From contig UQZO01000023.1 in assembly GCA_900545545.1 (NCBI GenBank), forward strand, positions 1 through 28,798: a stretch of DNA of 28,798 bases, in the 5' to 3' direction. Origin of the DNA: an uncultured Subdoligranulum sp. (lineage in GTDB: Bacteria > Bacillota > Clostridia > Oscillospirales > Ruminococcaceae). Made by a program: the position numbers and the translations under genes. The notes beneath the pieces are model-generated. The model was not told the origin of the DNA and did no database searches. It worked only from the letters and a program-made list of their open reading frames with translations. Positions 14,054 to 22,168 of the stretch are shown here, piece after piece. Position 1 is the first letter of the stretch; the number at the start of each line of letters is the position of its first letter.

Positions 14054-16141
14054 TTATACCTCCCATAAATTCTCACTGAGGGCGCGGTCGCGGTTGACGG
14101 CACGCGCCATTTCGTCCCACAGGGCAAAGGCCGCCCCGGTATCGGTCCCGGCATCGGGGTCCGGCTGCAGGGTGTCCACATTGTCGGCATAGCGGTCCTC
14201 GTAACCGCGCTGGGGAATCAGCACCTGCCAGGCGAAGGGCTGCCCCGGGGCGCCGTGCACCAGGGCCTCCCGGCCGCCCTCCACCCAGAGTTCGCCCGGC
14301 CCCATGGGGGTGAGGAACCACACAGGGTCCCTCCGGGAGCTGACCGTTTCGGCCAGGCGGGGGTCCAGCGTCAGCAGGCAAAGGCCGTCGGCATCGCAGA
14401 CACCGGTGCCGAAATCGCCGAAGGCCGGAGTGGGGGTTTCCAGGGCGTTGAGGCCCAGGGTGCCGAAGGTGGTGCCCACCACCCGCTGTTTGGAGCCCGA
14501 GCATTGCAGGTCGGTGCACCAGACGCAGCCGTGGCCGCCGTCCAGGGTGATGTTGCGGTTGTGGTAGGCGTCCATCAGCGTGACGATGCCCCCGGTAAAG
14601 CTGCCCTGGGAGACCACCTGGGTGATGGCGCTTCCGTCGGCGCCGGTACCGTAGACATCCACCGAGCCCAACGGCCCGGTATTGCCCATGCTCCAGATGG
14701 CCACGCACAGATGGTCGGTGTCTGAGACCGACCGGCTCAGCAGCAGAGAACCGGTGGCCATCCTGGCTTTGGCCTTATCGTTGACCGATGTGAAGGAACC
14801 GTTGGCCGAAACCTCGCCGTTTTTGCTGAGCTGGAAGTTGTCGCTCTTTACCTCCAGCGTGTTGGAGGCAAAGGTGATGACGCCGCTGCTGATGGTGACG
14901 CTGGCATCGTCGGCGGCAAAGGCCGTGCGCACCTCGCCGTCCTTGACCACCGTCAGGTCCAGCCCCTCCACGGTCTGCTGCAGCTGGGTGTAGTTGTCCT
15001 GCAGATCCCCCGCCTTGACGTTCAGCCCGTCGATGGTGGCGCTGATCTCCAGCAATTTGCCGTTGGCGTTGAGGCGGCTGCCGTTGACGGCGGCCACGCT
15101 GTCCCGCCGGGGATTGCCGGTGGATTCCAGCCGGGTCTCCCCTGCCGAAACCACCGCGCTCATCAGATAGGTCTGCAGCTGCCGCCCGGTGGGGGTGCGC
15201 AGATACACCAGCTCCCCCGCCGTGGCCGCACAGTCGGCAAAGGCGCTGACCGTGCAGGGGGTGTAGGCCGCCCAGCCCCGGGCCGCCGTGTAAATAGCCT
15301 GGGCCACCGGGCGCAGGGTTTCGTCGCTGCCCGAAGTTAACAGCAGGTTGCCCTGGATCACCAGGGCGTTGGTGCCTACCTCCCCCGCCGGGTAGATCAC
15401 CCCCACGTCGGTGTCGCTCTGGCGGATCTGTACCTTATCTATAAGAGCGGTGGTGTAGTCCTCGTAGGAAAGGCCGTCCTGGCGGTAGGGCTGCACGGTG
15501 CCCAGCTCGGCATCAGCGGCAGCCCCCGGTCCCAGGCTGTGGCTGCCCCGGGCATCGGTATACCAGCCGAAGACCAGGGCGCCGTCGGCGTTGCAGTGCA
15601 GGTAACACCCCGCGGCCTGGGCCGCCCATTGCAGCAGCTGCCGCCCGGTGATTCCGTCGCTGTAGAAGGCCTGCACCTGGTAGCTGCCGTTGCGGGGCAG
15701 GCTGTTGGCCAGCGTCACCCCGCACTGGGCCGCCACCTGGCGCACCAGGGTGTCCAGCGTCATGGGGAAACTGCCCTGGGCCTCCCGCAGCCAGTCCGAG
15801 AGATCTTTCTCGGTGCGCACCATCCGGTCGTAGGCCAGCACCCGGTAGAGGTTGCGCTTGCTACGGGTGGGCTTTTCGGCGGTAAAGACCCCCGCTTTGG
15901 TGCGGGTGCCGCCGTCGCCTACCCGGTACAGGGTCAGCTCGTCCCCCGCCGCAATGCCCGGCTCGCCCCCGGGTTCCACCCAGAGTTCCGCCTCCAGCGA
16001 GTCGGCACAGGCGGAACCGGGGGTCAGGTCGGTGCCCGCGTTGACGGTGTGGGTCCATTGCAGGCTGCGCAGGGCGTTTTGCCCCGGCGTACCGGCGGAA
16101 AGTTCGGTGCCGTCGGGCAGAACCAGCAGATTGCGAATCAT
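14054..16141 (-). CDS. Phage tail-tip / tail fibre protein
   Basis: This is a 695-residue virion protein expected at the distal tail. The start ATG at 16141 has GGAGGGAG about 8 bases upstream. The N-terminal 330 residues resemble a baseplate hub: DELTLYRVGDGGTRTKAGVFTAE-like strands, LRVLAYDRM and LSDWLREAQGSFPMTL. A middle region (about 370-470) is a helical or triple-strand linker (ISATIDGLNVKAGDLQDNYTQLQ, then DNFQLSKNGEVSANGSF). The last 150 residues carry a domain common in Firmicute phage tips: GLNALETPTPAFGDFGTGV, LDPRLAETVSS, and LWVEGGREALVHGAPGQPFAW. Host-surface binding is likely. Confidence 0.8.
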   Translation of the reverse strand: MIRNLLVLPDGTELSAGTPGQNALRSLQWTHTVNAGTDLTPGSACADSLEAELWVEPGGEPGIAAGDELTLYRVGDGGTRTKAGVFTAEKPTRSKRNLYRVLAYDRMVRTEKDLSDWLREAQGSFPMTLDTLVRQVAAQCGVTLANSLPRNGSYQVQAFYSDGITGRQLLQWAAQAAGCYLHCNADGALVFGWYTDARGSHSLGPGAAADAELGTVQPYRQDGLSYEDYTTALIDKVQIRQSDTDVGVIYPAGEVGTNALVIQGNLLLTSGSDETLRPVAQAIYTAARGWAAYTPCTVSAFADCAATAGELVYLRTPTGRQLQTYLMSAVVSAGETRLESTGNPRRDSVAAVNGSRLNANGKLLEISATIDGLNVKAGDLQDNYTQLQQTVEGLDLTVVKDGEVRTAFAADDASVTISSGVITFASNTLEVKSDNFQLSKNGEVSANGSFTSVNDKAKARMATGSLLLSRSVSDTDHLCVAIWSMGNTGPLGSVDVYGTGADGSAITQVVSQGSFTGGIVTLMDAYHNRNITLDGGHGCVWCTDLQCSGSKQRVVGTTFGTLGLNALETPTPAFGDFGTGVCDADGLCLLTLDPRLAETVSSRRDPVWFLTPMGPGELWVEGGREALVHGAPGQPFAWQVLIPQRGYEDRYADNVDTLQPDPDAGTDTGAAFALWDEMARAVNRDRALSENLWEV

Positions 16142-16154
16142 GATGTTCTCCCTC

Positions 16155-16526
16155 CTAGCACTCGATGATGTTGAATTTCAGGTTGCGCCAGCTGCCGTCC
16201 CGGGCGCTGCGCCAGGCGATGCTGTAGTTGCTGCAGTAGCAGGTGGTGGTCACGGTCTCCCGGGAGGAACCGGCCTTGGGATGGGTGAAGGCGAAGGTCG
16301 CCTTGCCCGCCAGCAGCCCGATGAGGTAGCTGTACTCGGCGTCGGTGAGGACGGTGTAGGCAAAGGGCCAGGTGGCCACCTTTTCCCGCACCACCTCCCG
16401 GTGCATGACGCCCGCCTCGTCCCGGCCGGAATCGCTGGAATCCAGGTCCGCGTAGCTGGGCTCCACGCCGGCATCCGGCGCATAGAGGGGCTGGCCGTCG
16501 ATCTTAAACAGGTTGGTCAGGGTCAC
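16155..16526 (-). CDS. Distal tail / baseplate upper protein (small)
   Basis: This 123-residue protein starts with GTG at 16526. GTGA overlaps the stop of the tape measure gene, and GGAGG lies 9 bases upstream. A longer frame to 16568 lies inside the tape measure gene and has no ribosome site. It opens TLTNLFKIDGQPLYAPDAGV and ends WRNLKFNIIEC, a pattern of small phage tail proteins placed between tape measure and tail-tip genes (DUF6711-like). The position suggests a distal tail adaptor. Confidence 0.7.
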   Translation of the reverse strand: MTLTNLFKIDGQPLYAPDAGVEPSYADLDSSDSGRDEAGVMHREVVREKVATWPFAYTVLTDAEYSYLIGLLAGKATFAFTHPKAGSSRETVTTTCYCSNYSIAWRSARDGSWRNLKFNIIEC

Positions 16527-18235
16527 GGGTTCACACCTCCCCACTGCAATTGATTGCGCCGGGTCCACCGCTGGGCGGCGCGGCCCACCATCTCGTCGGT
16601 GAGCTGGATGCCGTACACCGCCTCGAGAATCTGCCCCAGCAGGGCGGCCAGTGTTTCAAACCCGGCCATCTGCCCGGCCTGCATATCGGCCATGACCTGG
16701 GCCACCGCCTGCTCGATGGTGGCAAGCGGGGCCTCCACGTTGGTGCCGTGGCGCTGGTCGCCCAGCAGCGCCAGGAAGGTGCGGTTGGGCGGGATGACGG
16801 CGCCGGACGCCAGGGCCGGGATGGGCATGGCCCGGGCGTAGGCCAGGTTGGGGGCGGCGCTGCGGCCCTGCAGCCACTGCCCCGCCGAGGCGATGGCCCC
16901 CGAGGCAGCGCTGCCCACGCCGGAGATCAGCGACCAGATGCCGGACAGCGCCGAGGAGATGGCGTTGGCCATATTCTGCACCATGGAAATCAGGCCGTTG
17001 ACGGCGTTTTCCACCGTGCTGGTGATGGTGTTCCAGACCGTGGTGATGGTGTCGGACATGGCGTTCCAGGCGGCATCCCACTGGCCCTTGAGCACGTTGC
17101 TGACGAAATCCGCCAGACCCCGCAGCACGGCCAGCCCCACGGTGATAGCACTGCTGACCACCGACACCGCCGCGCTGACGGCGGAAGCCACCGCTGCGAA
17201 CACCTGGCTGAACACCGGCCCGAAGGTGGATGCCAACCAGGTGGCCACCGGCATGAGCACGGTGTTCCACAGCGTGAGCACCAGGTTCATCACGGCGCCC
17301 AGGGCCATGGTCAGCTGCTGCCACAGGGGGTTGAGGCAGTTTGTCCACAGCGCCCCCAGCTGGGTGATGAGCTTGGTGAGCACCGGCTGCAGCACGCTGG
17401 TCCAGAGGGTGCTCAGCAGGGTGGTCAGGTTCTGGAAGGCCAGCACCACGCCGTCCAGCAGGGGCTGGCCGTAGGCGGCCCAGGCGGTCTGGATGCCGGT
17501 CATCAGGTCCTGCCAGACCGTCAGCAGCAGGGCCAGGGCGGGCTGTACCACGGTAGCCGACACGTCGGCGATGAGGCCGCACAGCCAGCTGAAGGTGTTG
17601 CCCAGCACCGTGATGGCCGCCGTCACCGCGCCGCCCACGATGGGCGCGAAGGCCTGGGAGAAGCTGTTGACCACCCCGGGCAGAAAGACGGTGGCCAGAT
17701 ACCGGGCCAGCGGCACCAGGGTGCCGTTCCAGAGGTTGAGGGCCGCGGTACGGATGGGTTCCCACACGGCGGCGGCCGCGGCGGTGATCTGCCCCCAGGC
17801 GGCCTGCCAGGCAGCGATGGCCGGGGCGTAGAAGCTTTGCAGATAGTCCCAGAACCGGGCCCACAGCCCCTGCAGCGATTGCAGCGCCCGCTGCCACACC
17901 GTCAGTTCCTCCTCTGCCGTCTCGGCGGCGTCCTTGGCGGTGGATTTTTTGCTGCTGCCGTTGCTGCTTTTCTTGCTGCCGGAACTCGAGCTGCTGCTCT
18001 TGGACGAGCCCAGGCGGTTGATCTCATCAAATTTGGCCAGGGTCCGGGTGGCCTTGGCCCCCTGGGCGGCGGTGGCGCGCAGGCTCTGGCGCAGACTGTC
18101 CAGCACCTTGCGGGCCTCGGTGCCCGCATCGCCCAGGTTTTGCAGGGCTGCGGTCATCTTTTGCAGCGAGCTTTCCAGGCTGCTGTCCGATGCCCCCAGC
18201 CCCGAAACCTCGTCCAGGGTAATGCTTTGTGCCAA
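16523..18235 (-). CDS. Tail tape measure protein
   Basis: This 570-residue protein sets tail length and is ejected with or ahead of DNA. The start is TTG at 18235, preceded by AAAGGAGGAGGAAGA. The N-terminus is helical (LESSLQKMTAALQNLGD). A Ser/Lys-rich linker follows (about 75-105), then long hydrophobic alanine- and tryptophan-rich repeats with recurring LW, TVW and VSA patterns (about 110-460). At about 1.5 angstroms per residue it would give a tail near 85 nm, short for a siphovirus. The C-terminal 100 residues (GAVIPPNRTFLALLGDQRHGTNVEAPLATI) match the end of many Firmicute tape measures. No lysozyme or peptidase domain is seen. Confidence 0.88.
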   Translation of the reverse strand: MAQSITLDEVSGLGASDSSLESSLQKMTAALQNLGDAGTEARKVLDSLRQSLRATAAQGAKATRTLAKFDEINRLGSSKSSSSSSGSKKSSNGSSKKSTAKDAAETAEEELTVWQRALQSLQGLWARFWDYLQSFYAPAIAAWQAAWGQITAAAAAVWEPIRTAALNLWNGTLVPLARYLATVFLPGVVNSFSQAFAPIVGGAVTAAITVLGNTFSWLCGLIADVSATVVQPALALLLTVWQDLMTGIQTAWAAYGQPLLDGVVLAFQNLTTLLSTLWTSVLQPVLTKLITQLGALWTNCLNPLWQQLTMALGAVMNLVLTLWNTVLMPVATWLASTFGPVFSQVFAAVASAVSAAVSVVSSAITVGLAVLRGLADFVSNVLKGQWDAAWNAMSDTITTVWNTITSTVENAVNGLISMVQNMANAISSALSGIWSLISGVGSAASGAIASAGQWLQGRSAAPNLAYARAMPIPALASGAVIPPNRTFLALLGDQRHGTNVEAPLATIEQAVAQVMADMQAGQMAGFETLAALLGQILEAVYGIQLTDEMVGRAAQRWTRRNQLQWGGVNP

Positions 18236-18256
18236 TCTTCCTCCTCCTTTCAGGGG

Positions 18257-18832
18257 TCAGGCACCCAACCGCGCCAGCAGCCGCTGTTTTTCGGCGTCGG
18301 CGTCCGGGTCGGCCGCCGGGCGCAGGTCCACGGCGGCGCGGTGGGTGCGGTAGAATTCCAGTTCCCAGCTTTCCAGCTTTTTGCCCCGGCGCAGCTTGTC
18401 CCGCAGGGCCACCACCGTGGCGAAGGTTCCCTCGCCGATGGCGTCGAACCAGCTCAGAAAGCTCCACCAGTGCAGGTAGGGCAGCGCCCGCACATCCTGC
18501 CCGGTGGCGCGGCTGATGCCCGCCGCGATGAGCGGGGCATCCTGCTGCCAGTCCATGAGTCTGGGGCCGGGGCGGGCGGGTTCCGGCCGGCCTGCCGAGA
18601 GAAACTCGGTGAGGAACCGGGTGGCTGCCGGCCAGTCCTGCCGGGGCATGGCGGGAAAGTCAGGGTAGAACAGCCGCATGGCCACATACCATCGCTCCCC
18701 CCGGTCCAGGTCGGGGGCGGCGGTGCCGTCCAGCCAGCGCAGCAGTTCCAGAATGTCGCGGTAATCGGTGTGGATCTCATAGACCCGGTCCTCGATGACC
18801 GCCTGCGTGGGCAGGCCCCAGGCGCCGGTCAT
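18257..18832 (-). CDS. Phage Gp15-family protein
   Basis: This 191-residue protein has the signature of the bacteriophage Gp15 family: DYRDILELLRWLDG early, LPYLHWWSFLSWFDAIGEG in the middle, then LRRGKKLESWELEFYRTHR. Genes of this family always lie between tail chaperone and tape measure, and probably help tail assembly. The start ATG overlaps the upstream stop by 4 bp (ATGA), so translation is coupled. Confidence 0.88.
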   Translation of the reverse strand: MTGAWGLPTQAVIEDRVYEIHTDYRDILELLRWLDGTAAPDLDRGERWYVAMRLFYPDFPAMPRQDWPAATRFLTEFLSAGRPEPARPGPRLMDWQQDAPLIAAGISRATGQDVRALPYLHWWSFLSWFDAIGEGTFATVVALRDKLRRGKKLESWELEFYRTHRAAVDLRPAADPDADAEKQRLLARLGA

Positions 18833-19284
18833 ACGGCGCCCCGGGCGGCGCGGGCGGCATCCGCCTCGGCCACGGCGGCATCGGCCTGGGCGGCCAGGTG
18901 GCGCCGGGCGCCCTCCTGCAAAATGGGGGTCAGCGCTTCCAGCAGATTCTGCGCCACCCGCTTGCCGTTGGCGGCCACCCCGGCGAGATTCACCCCGCCC
19001 AGGGCGGCGTCAAAGTCGTTTTCGGGGCCGAAGATCTCCCCCAGCAGCGCCTTGATGCGGCGGTCGTACTCAGCCAGCAGGGCAAGGCCTGCTTCGGCGG
19101 CCTCGTCGGTGCCCTCAGGCAGGGCGGCGGTCTTTTCGGCCAGCTCCTTGTCCAGGGCTTCCAGGTCCCGGCCCGCATCAAAAAAGCGGTGGTAGAGGTT
19201 GGGGTCGGCGGGGTTGAAGCGCAGCACGCCCCGGCCGTTGATGCAGAATTCCTCCACACCGGTATCAATGGTCAGTTGCTTCAT
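18829..19284 (-). CDS. Tail assembly chaperone-like protein
   Basis: This 151-residue protein starts at ATG 19284, with AAAGGAA 7 bases upstream. The longer frame to 19308 has no ribosome site. It begins with beta strands (LTIDTGVEEFCINGRGVLRFNPADPN). A helical acidic part follows (DAGRDLEALDKELAEK), then a long Ala-rich helix (ADAAVAEADAARAARG). The place between major tail protein and Gp15 and the overall pattern fit a tape-measure chaperone. No slippery frameshift site is needed, since Gp15 is a separate coupled gene. Confidence 0.75.
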   Translation of the reverse strand: MKQLTIDTGVEEFCINGRGVLRFNPADPNLYHRFFDAGRDLEALDKELAEKTAALPEGTDEAAEAGLALLAEYDRRIKALLGEIFGPENDFDAALGGVNLAGVAANGKRVAQNLLEALTPILQEGARRHLAAQADAAVAEADAARAARGAV

Positions 19285-19374
19285 GAGCGTTCCTTTCTTA
19301 TAAAACAAGCGGGGACAGCCGCAGCCGCCCCCGCCAGACTATGAACCTCCGTCCGAATCGGCGGACCTGCGGGC

Positions 19375-19851
19375 TCAGCCCGCGGGCGAGAAGGTGTTGC
19401 TGCCCGGGTCAAAGGTGCCTTTGGTCTTGACGCCGGTGTAGTGCACATTGAAGGGGATCTGGTAGCCGGTGGTGTCGCCGCCGTAGCTGACGATCTCGAT
19501 GTAGCACTCCTCCTTGACGGCGGGGTAGGCGCCGTCCTCGTCGCCCCAGAGCTTGACCTCCACCATATCGGTCTTGAGGTCGTCCAGCACCAGGTCGCCG
19601 TCCAGGATGGCCTGCAGCTTTTCAAACAGCGGGTCGCCCTCCTCGGCGTAGAACGGGGTCACCTCGCCCTGCTTCTGGTAGCTGTCGATGACGACGGCGG
19701 TCTGGCCCAGAATGTTGGATTTCTTCTCCACGTTGGCGCTCAGCTCGGGGGCATATTCCTCCAGGTCGCGGCCCAGGCGGACGTACTTGGCCTCGGGGTC
19801 GCTGAACGCCGCGTTCAGGTAGTGGGCCATGTATTTGCGTTGGATCTTCAT
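19375..19851 (-). CDS. Major tail protein
   Basis: This 158-residue protein forms the tail tube. The start ATG at 19851 has GGAGG 8 bases upstream and overlaps the previous stop (ATGA). It opens KIQRKYMAHYLNAAFSDPEA and continues YVRLGRDLEEYAPELSANVEKKSNILG, a recognisable major-tail pattern of Firmicute siphophages and defective prophages. The C-terminus (IPFNVHYTGVKTKGTFDPGS) is also typical. No tail sheath gene lies beside it, so the tail is non-contractile. Confidence 0.85.
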   Translation of the reverse strand: MKIQRKYMAHYLNAAFSDPEAKYVRLGRDLEEYAPELSANVEKKSNILGQTAVVIDSYQKQGEVTPFYAEEGDPLFEKLQAILDGDLVLDDLKTDMVEVKLWGDEDGAYPAVKEECYIEIVSYGGDTTGYQIPFNVHYTGVKTKGTFDPGSNTFSPAG

Positions 19852-20303
19852 GGGATCTCCTCCTTATAGATTTCGGTAAATTCCGCCCGCAGGCGGATGG
19901 TGTAGCGGGCGGTGCCGCCGGTATCGGCCCGTTCCAGGCGGCCCTCCTCCGCCCGCAGGGTCTCGCCCTCCGGCACACCGTCCCCCAGGGGCGGCAGCGT
20001 GTGGGCGGCGCTTTGGGCCGCCACCCAGCTTTGCAGGGCCAGCAGCCGCCCGGCGTTGTGCAGGGCCTGGGCGTCATCGCCCGGGGGCAGCGGCAGGCAG
20101 AGCCGCAGCAAAAACTCGGCCCGGCAGCGCAGCGTCACACCGCCCAGCACGTCCTCCCGCCGGGTAAGCACCGTCACGCCCCGGGGCCACAGCCCGCCGG
20201 TGCCGGGGGCGGGGCCCGCTTCCTCGGCGCGCAGGGTCACATCCTGCAGCGCCGGGGCCTTGGCCAGAAAAGCCAGCAGATCGGCCAGCGCCGTTTCTTT
20301 CAT
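19848..20303 (-). CDS. Minor capsid / tail terminator-like protein
   Basis: This 151-residue protein has its best start at ATG 20303, 8 bases after GGAGG. The ATG at 20309 is too close to that site. Its plan is an N-terminal helix (LADLLAFLAKAPAL), a strand-rich middle with LTRREDVLGGVTLRCRAEFLLRL, a helix with ALQSWVAAQSA, and a closing strand YTIRLRAEFTEIYKE. It matches the minor-capsid/tail-completion proteins that sit just before the major tail gene. It probably joins head and tail. Confidence 0.72.
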   Translation of the reverse strand: MKETALADLLAFLAKAPALQDVTLRAEEAGPAPGTGGLWPRGVTVLTRREDVLGGVTLRCRAEFLLRLCLPLPPGDDAQALHNAGRLLALQSWVAAQSAAHTLPPLGDGVPEGETLRAEEGRLERADTGGTARYTIRLRAEFTEIYKEEIP

Positions 20304-20316
20304 GGGCATTCCCTCC

Positions 20317-20724
20317 TCAGTTGGTCAGGCTGTGGGCGCCGGTACCGGTGCCGGTCCACCAGGCGCCCGCCTCCACGTGGTGGAGCTTGTCTCCCCGCGT
20401 CATGGGCAGCACATACTGGATGACCGCCACCTCCGCCCGGGCGCCGGGCACAAAGGCGGGCCAGTCCGCCCAGGCCAGCTCGGGGCCTTCCCCGGGGCAG
20501 AGGCGGTCGCCGGGGGCCAGGGTGTAGTCGGTGCCGTAGCGGGCGGTGGTTTCCGGCACCACCAGCAGCATGGCGGCGCCCTCGGTGGTGCCGTCGGCGT
20601 CGGGGGTGCGGCGGCGGCCGTGCTGCCAGAACACTCCGCGCAGCACGGTGCGCACCACCTGGCGGTGTTCGGCGTCGCCGTGGTAGACCGTCACCGTGCG
20701 GGCAAACAGCGGATTTTTACGCAT
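20317..20724 (-). CDS. Head closure-like protein
   Basis: This 135-residue protein starts at ATG 20724 and overlaps the upstream gene by 8 bp. It has beta-rich segments RTVTVYHGDAEHRQVVRTVLRG, then AAMLLVVPETT and LAPGDRLCPGEGPELA. These are the features of small head-closure or connector-stopper proteins (DUF6751-like) found in Firmicute phage clusters. The position between connector and tail terminator supports a role in the neck. Confidence 0.7.
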   Translation of the reverse strand: MRKNPLFARTVTVYHGDAEHRQVVRTVLRGVFWQHGRRRTPDADGTTEGAAMLLVVPETTARYGTDYTLAPGDRLCPGEGPELAWADWPAFVPGARAEVAVIQYVLPMTRGDKLHHVEAGAWWTGTGTGAHSLTN

Positions 20725-21088
20725 GGGGCAGCCACCGCCCGATCTGTAAATAGTACCCGGCCTCGTGCCGGTAATGGGCGGCCCGCAGGCTCAGGGTGGT
20801 GGCGCAAAGTTCCGGCGGGGCGGTGTAGCTTTCGCTCACGCTGCCCACCGTCACACTGGCCATGCCCCGGGCCTCGTCCTCCTGGTGGAACTCATACACC
20901 GCATCGGCAATGGCACACAAGGCCATGGCCTCGGCGTGGTCGGGGTCCAGACCGGGGCGGGGCACCACGGCGTAGACATCCCGCATCCGGGCCAGCTCGT
21001 CCGCGGCGCGCTGGATGCAGCGGGGAAACGCTACCTCGGGGATATCCTCCCCCAGGTAGATTTCCCGGTAAAAGGTATAATCGGGCAT
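20717..21088 (-). CDS. Head-tail connector protein
   Basis: This 123-residue protein has its best start at ATG 21088, 7 bases after GGGGG. The ATG at 21094 is too close. It is mostly helical: AFPRCIQRAADELARMRDVYAVV, then MALCAIADAVYEFHQ and TLSLRAAHYRHEAGYYL. This is the pattern of gp6-like connector adaptors that extend the portal ring. It follows the major capsid gene by 12 bp. Confidence 0.72.
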   Translation of the reverse strand: MPDYTFYREIYLGEDIPEVAFPRCIQRAADELARMRDVYAVVPRPGLDPDHAEAMALCAIADAVYEFHQEDEARGMASVTVGSVSESYTAPPELCATTLSLRAAHYRHEAGYYLQIGRWLPHA

Positions 21089-21100
21089 CCGCATGCCCCC

Positions 21101-21958
21101 TTACTTTTCCTTGAACTTGGCCAGCACCACCTTGGCTTCGTTGGAGAGCACCGCCACATAGAACTCGTCGGCGGTGATCTCGGTGGTGCGGGTCTTGGGT
21201 TTGCGCTCGGTCTCGATGTTCACATCCCGCTTGCGGTAGATGGTCAGCGCCGGGATCTCGTCGTCCACCTCGGGGTCGGCTTCCAGCTTGACGATGGGGC
21301 AGGTGTAGACGCCCTCGTTCAGCGGCACCTTTTTGCTGGGCACCAGGCGGCAGCCCGCGATCATGCCGATCTCGCCGGTGAGGGTGACGCCGGGCTGGTA
21401 CTTGTCGGCGCTGATGAAGTCGGCGTTTTTGCGCAGCTGGGTGACCTGCTTGGGGTGGATGAAGAGCACCTTGTCGGAGCAGCCCATCTCCTCCTCAAAG
21501 AGGTCCACGGCGTCCACGATGCCGTTGTAGCTGATGGTGTTGGCGGAGCCGTCGTAGGTCAGGCTGGCGGTGAGCAGGGCGTCCATGCAGTCGTTGTCGA
21601 TCTTGGCGGCGATGGCCAGGGCCAGCTGGGTGTTGGCTTCGCCCACGGGGTTGCCGTAGCCGGACAGCACCGCTTCGTCGGTGAGGCCGATGCCCTTCAT
21701 GGCCTTTTTGATGGTGGCCTTGCGGGTGGAGGTGGTCATCTTTTCGATGGCCACTTCGCCGCCCTCGGCCACATCGTCGGCGTCGCCGATGTAGGTGTAG
21801 GCGGGCACCGTGATGGTATCGCCGGGCACACCGGCCAGGGTATCGTCGATCTTGGCGAAGGGGGCGACCCGCAGCTTTTTGGGGATGCGGGCCGAGACCA
21901 TGTCGCCCATGACTTCGGGGTCGATCAGATCAGAGAGTTTGGTGTTCAGATCAGCCAT
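21101..21958 (-). CDS. Major capsid protein, N4-gp56 family
   Basis: This 285-residue shell protein starts at ATG 21958, with AAAGGAAG 6 bases upstream. Family marks are LSDLIDPEVMGDMVSARI at the start, then LAGVPGDTITVPAYTYIGDA, VAEGGEVAIEKM and GIGLTDEAVLSGYGNPVGEA, followed by QLALAIAAKIDND. The HK97-like fold is expected. No protease gene precedes it and no N-terminal delta domain is seen, so assembly probably does not need cleavage. The reading frame is intact and ordinary in length, so the capsid gene does not look decayed. Confidence 0.9.
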   Translation of the reverse strand: MADLNTKLSDLIDPEVMGDMVSARIPKKLRVAPFAKIDDTLAGVPGDTITVPAYTYIGDADDVAEGGEVAIEKMTTSTRKATIKKAMKGIGLTDEAVLSGYGNPVGEANTQLALAIAAKIDNDCMDALLTASLTYDGSANTISYNGIVDAVDLFEEEMGCSDKVLFIHPKQVTQLRKNADFISADKYQPGVTLTGEIGMIAGCRLVPSKKVPLNEGVYTCPIVKLEADPEVDDEIPALTIYRKRDVNIETERKPKTRTTEITADEFYVAVLSNEAKVVLAKFKEK

Positions 21959-22000
21959 AGATTGCTTCCTTTCTATAATGAATGGTTCAGTGGTGCGCGG

Positions 22001-22168
22001 TCAGGTATTGGCGCGCAGCGCGGCGTAACCGGCGGGGTCCTCCCGCTTGAGGGCCAGCCGTTCCCGGTAGCCCATGCGGTCAAAGGCCGCGCGGTCAGGG
22101 GTGACCGGCACGCTGCCGGTGCCCGCGGCGTAGGGCGCGGGCGTGGTGTTGGTTTCGGGTTCCTGCAT
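22001..22168 (-). CDS. Short scaffold-like phage protein
   Basis: This is a 55-residue protein whose ATG at 22168 overlaps the portal stop (TGATG). It has a very strong AAAGGAGGT site about 8 bases upstream. The N-terminal half is Pro/Thr/Ala-rich and disordered. The C-terminal half, FDRMGYRERLALKREDPAGY then AALRANT, resembles the extreme C-terminal helix of phage scaffolding proteins. It lies where a full scaffold gene of 150-200 residues would normally be. It may be a minimal scaffold or a remnant. Confidence 0.7.
   Translation of the reverse strand: MQEPETNTTPAPYAAGTGSVPVTPDRAAFDRMGYRERLALKREDPAGYAALRANT

Noticed and set aside
16550..19195. Very long plus-strand open frame across the tape measure to tail chaperone genes
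   Set aside because: It lies opposite real coding genes and has low-complexity Gly/His/Gln/Val-rich composition with no ribosome site. It is a product of GC-rich codon use on the other strand.
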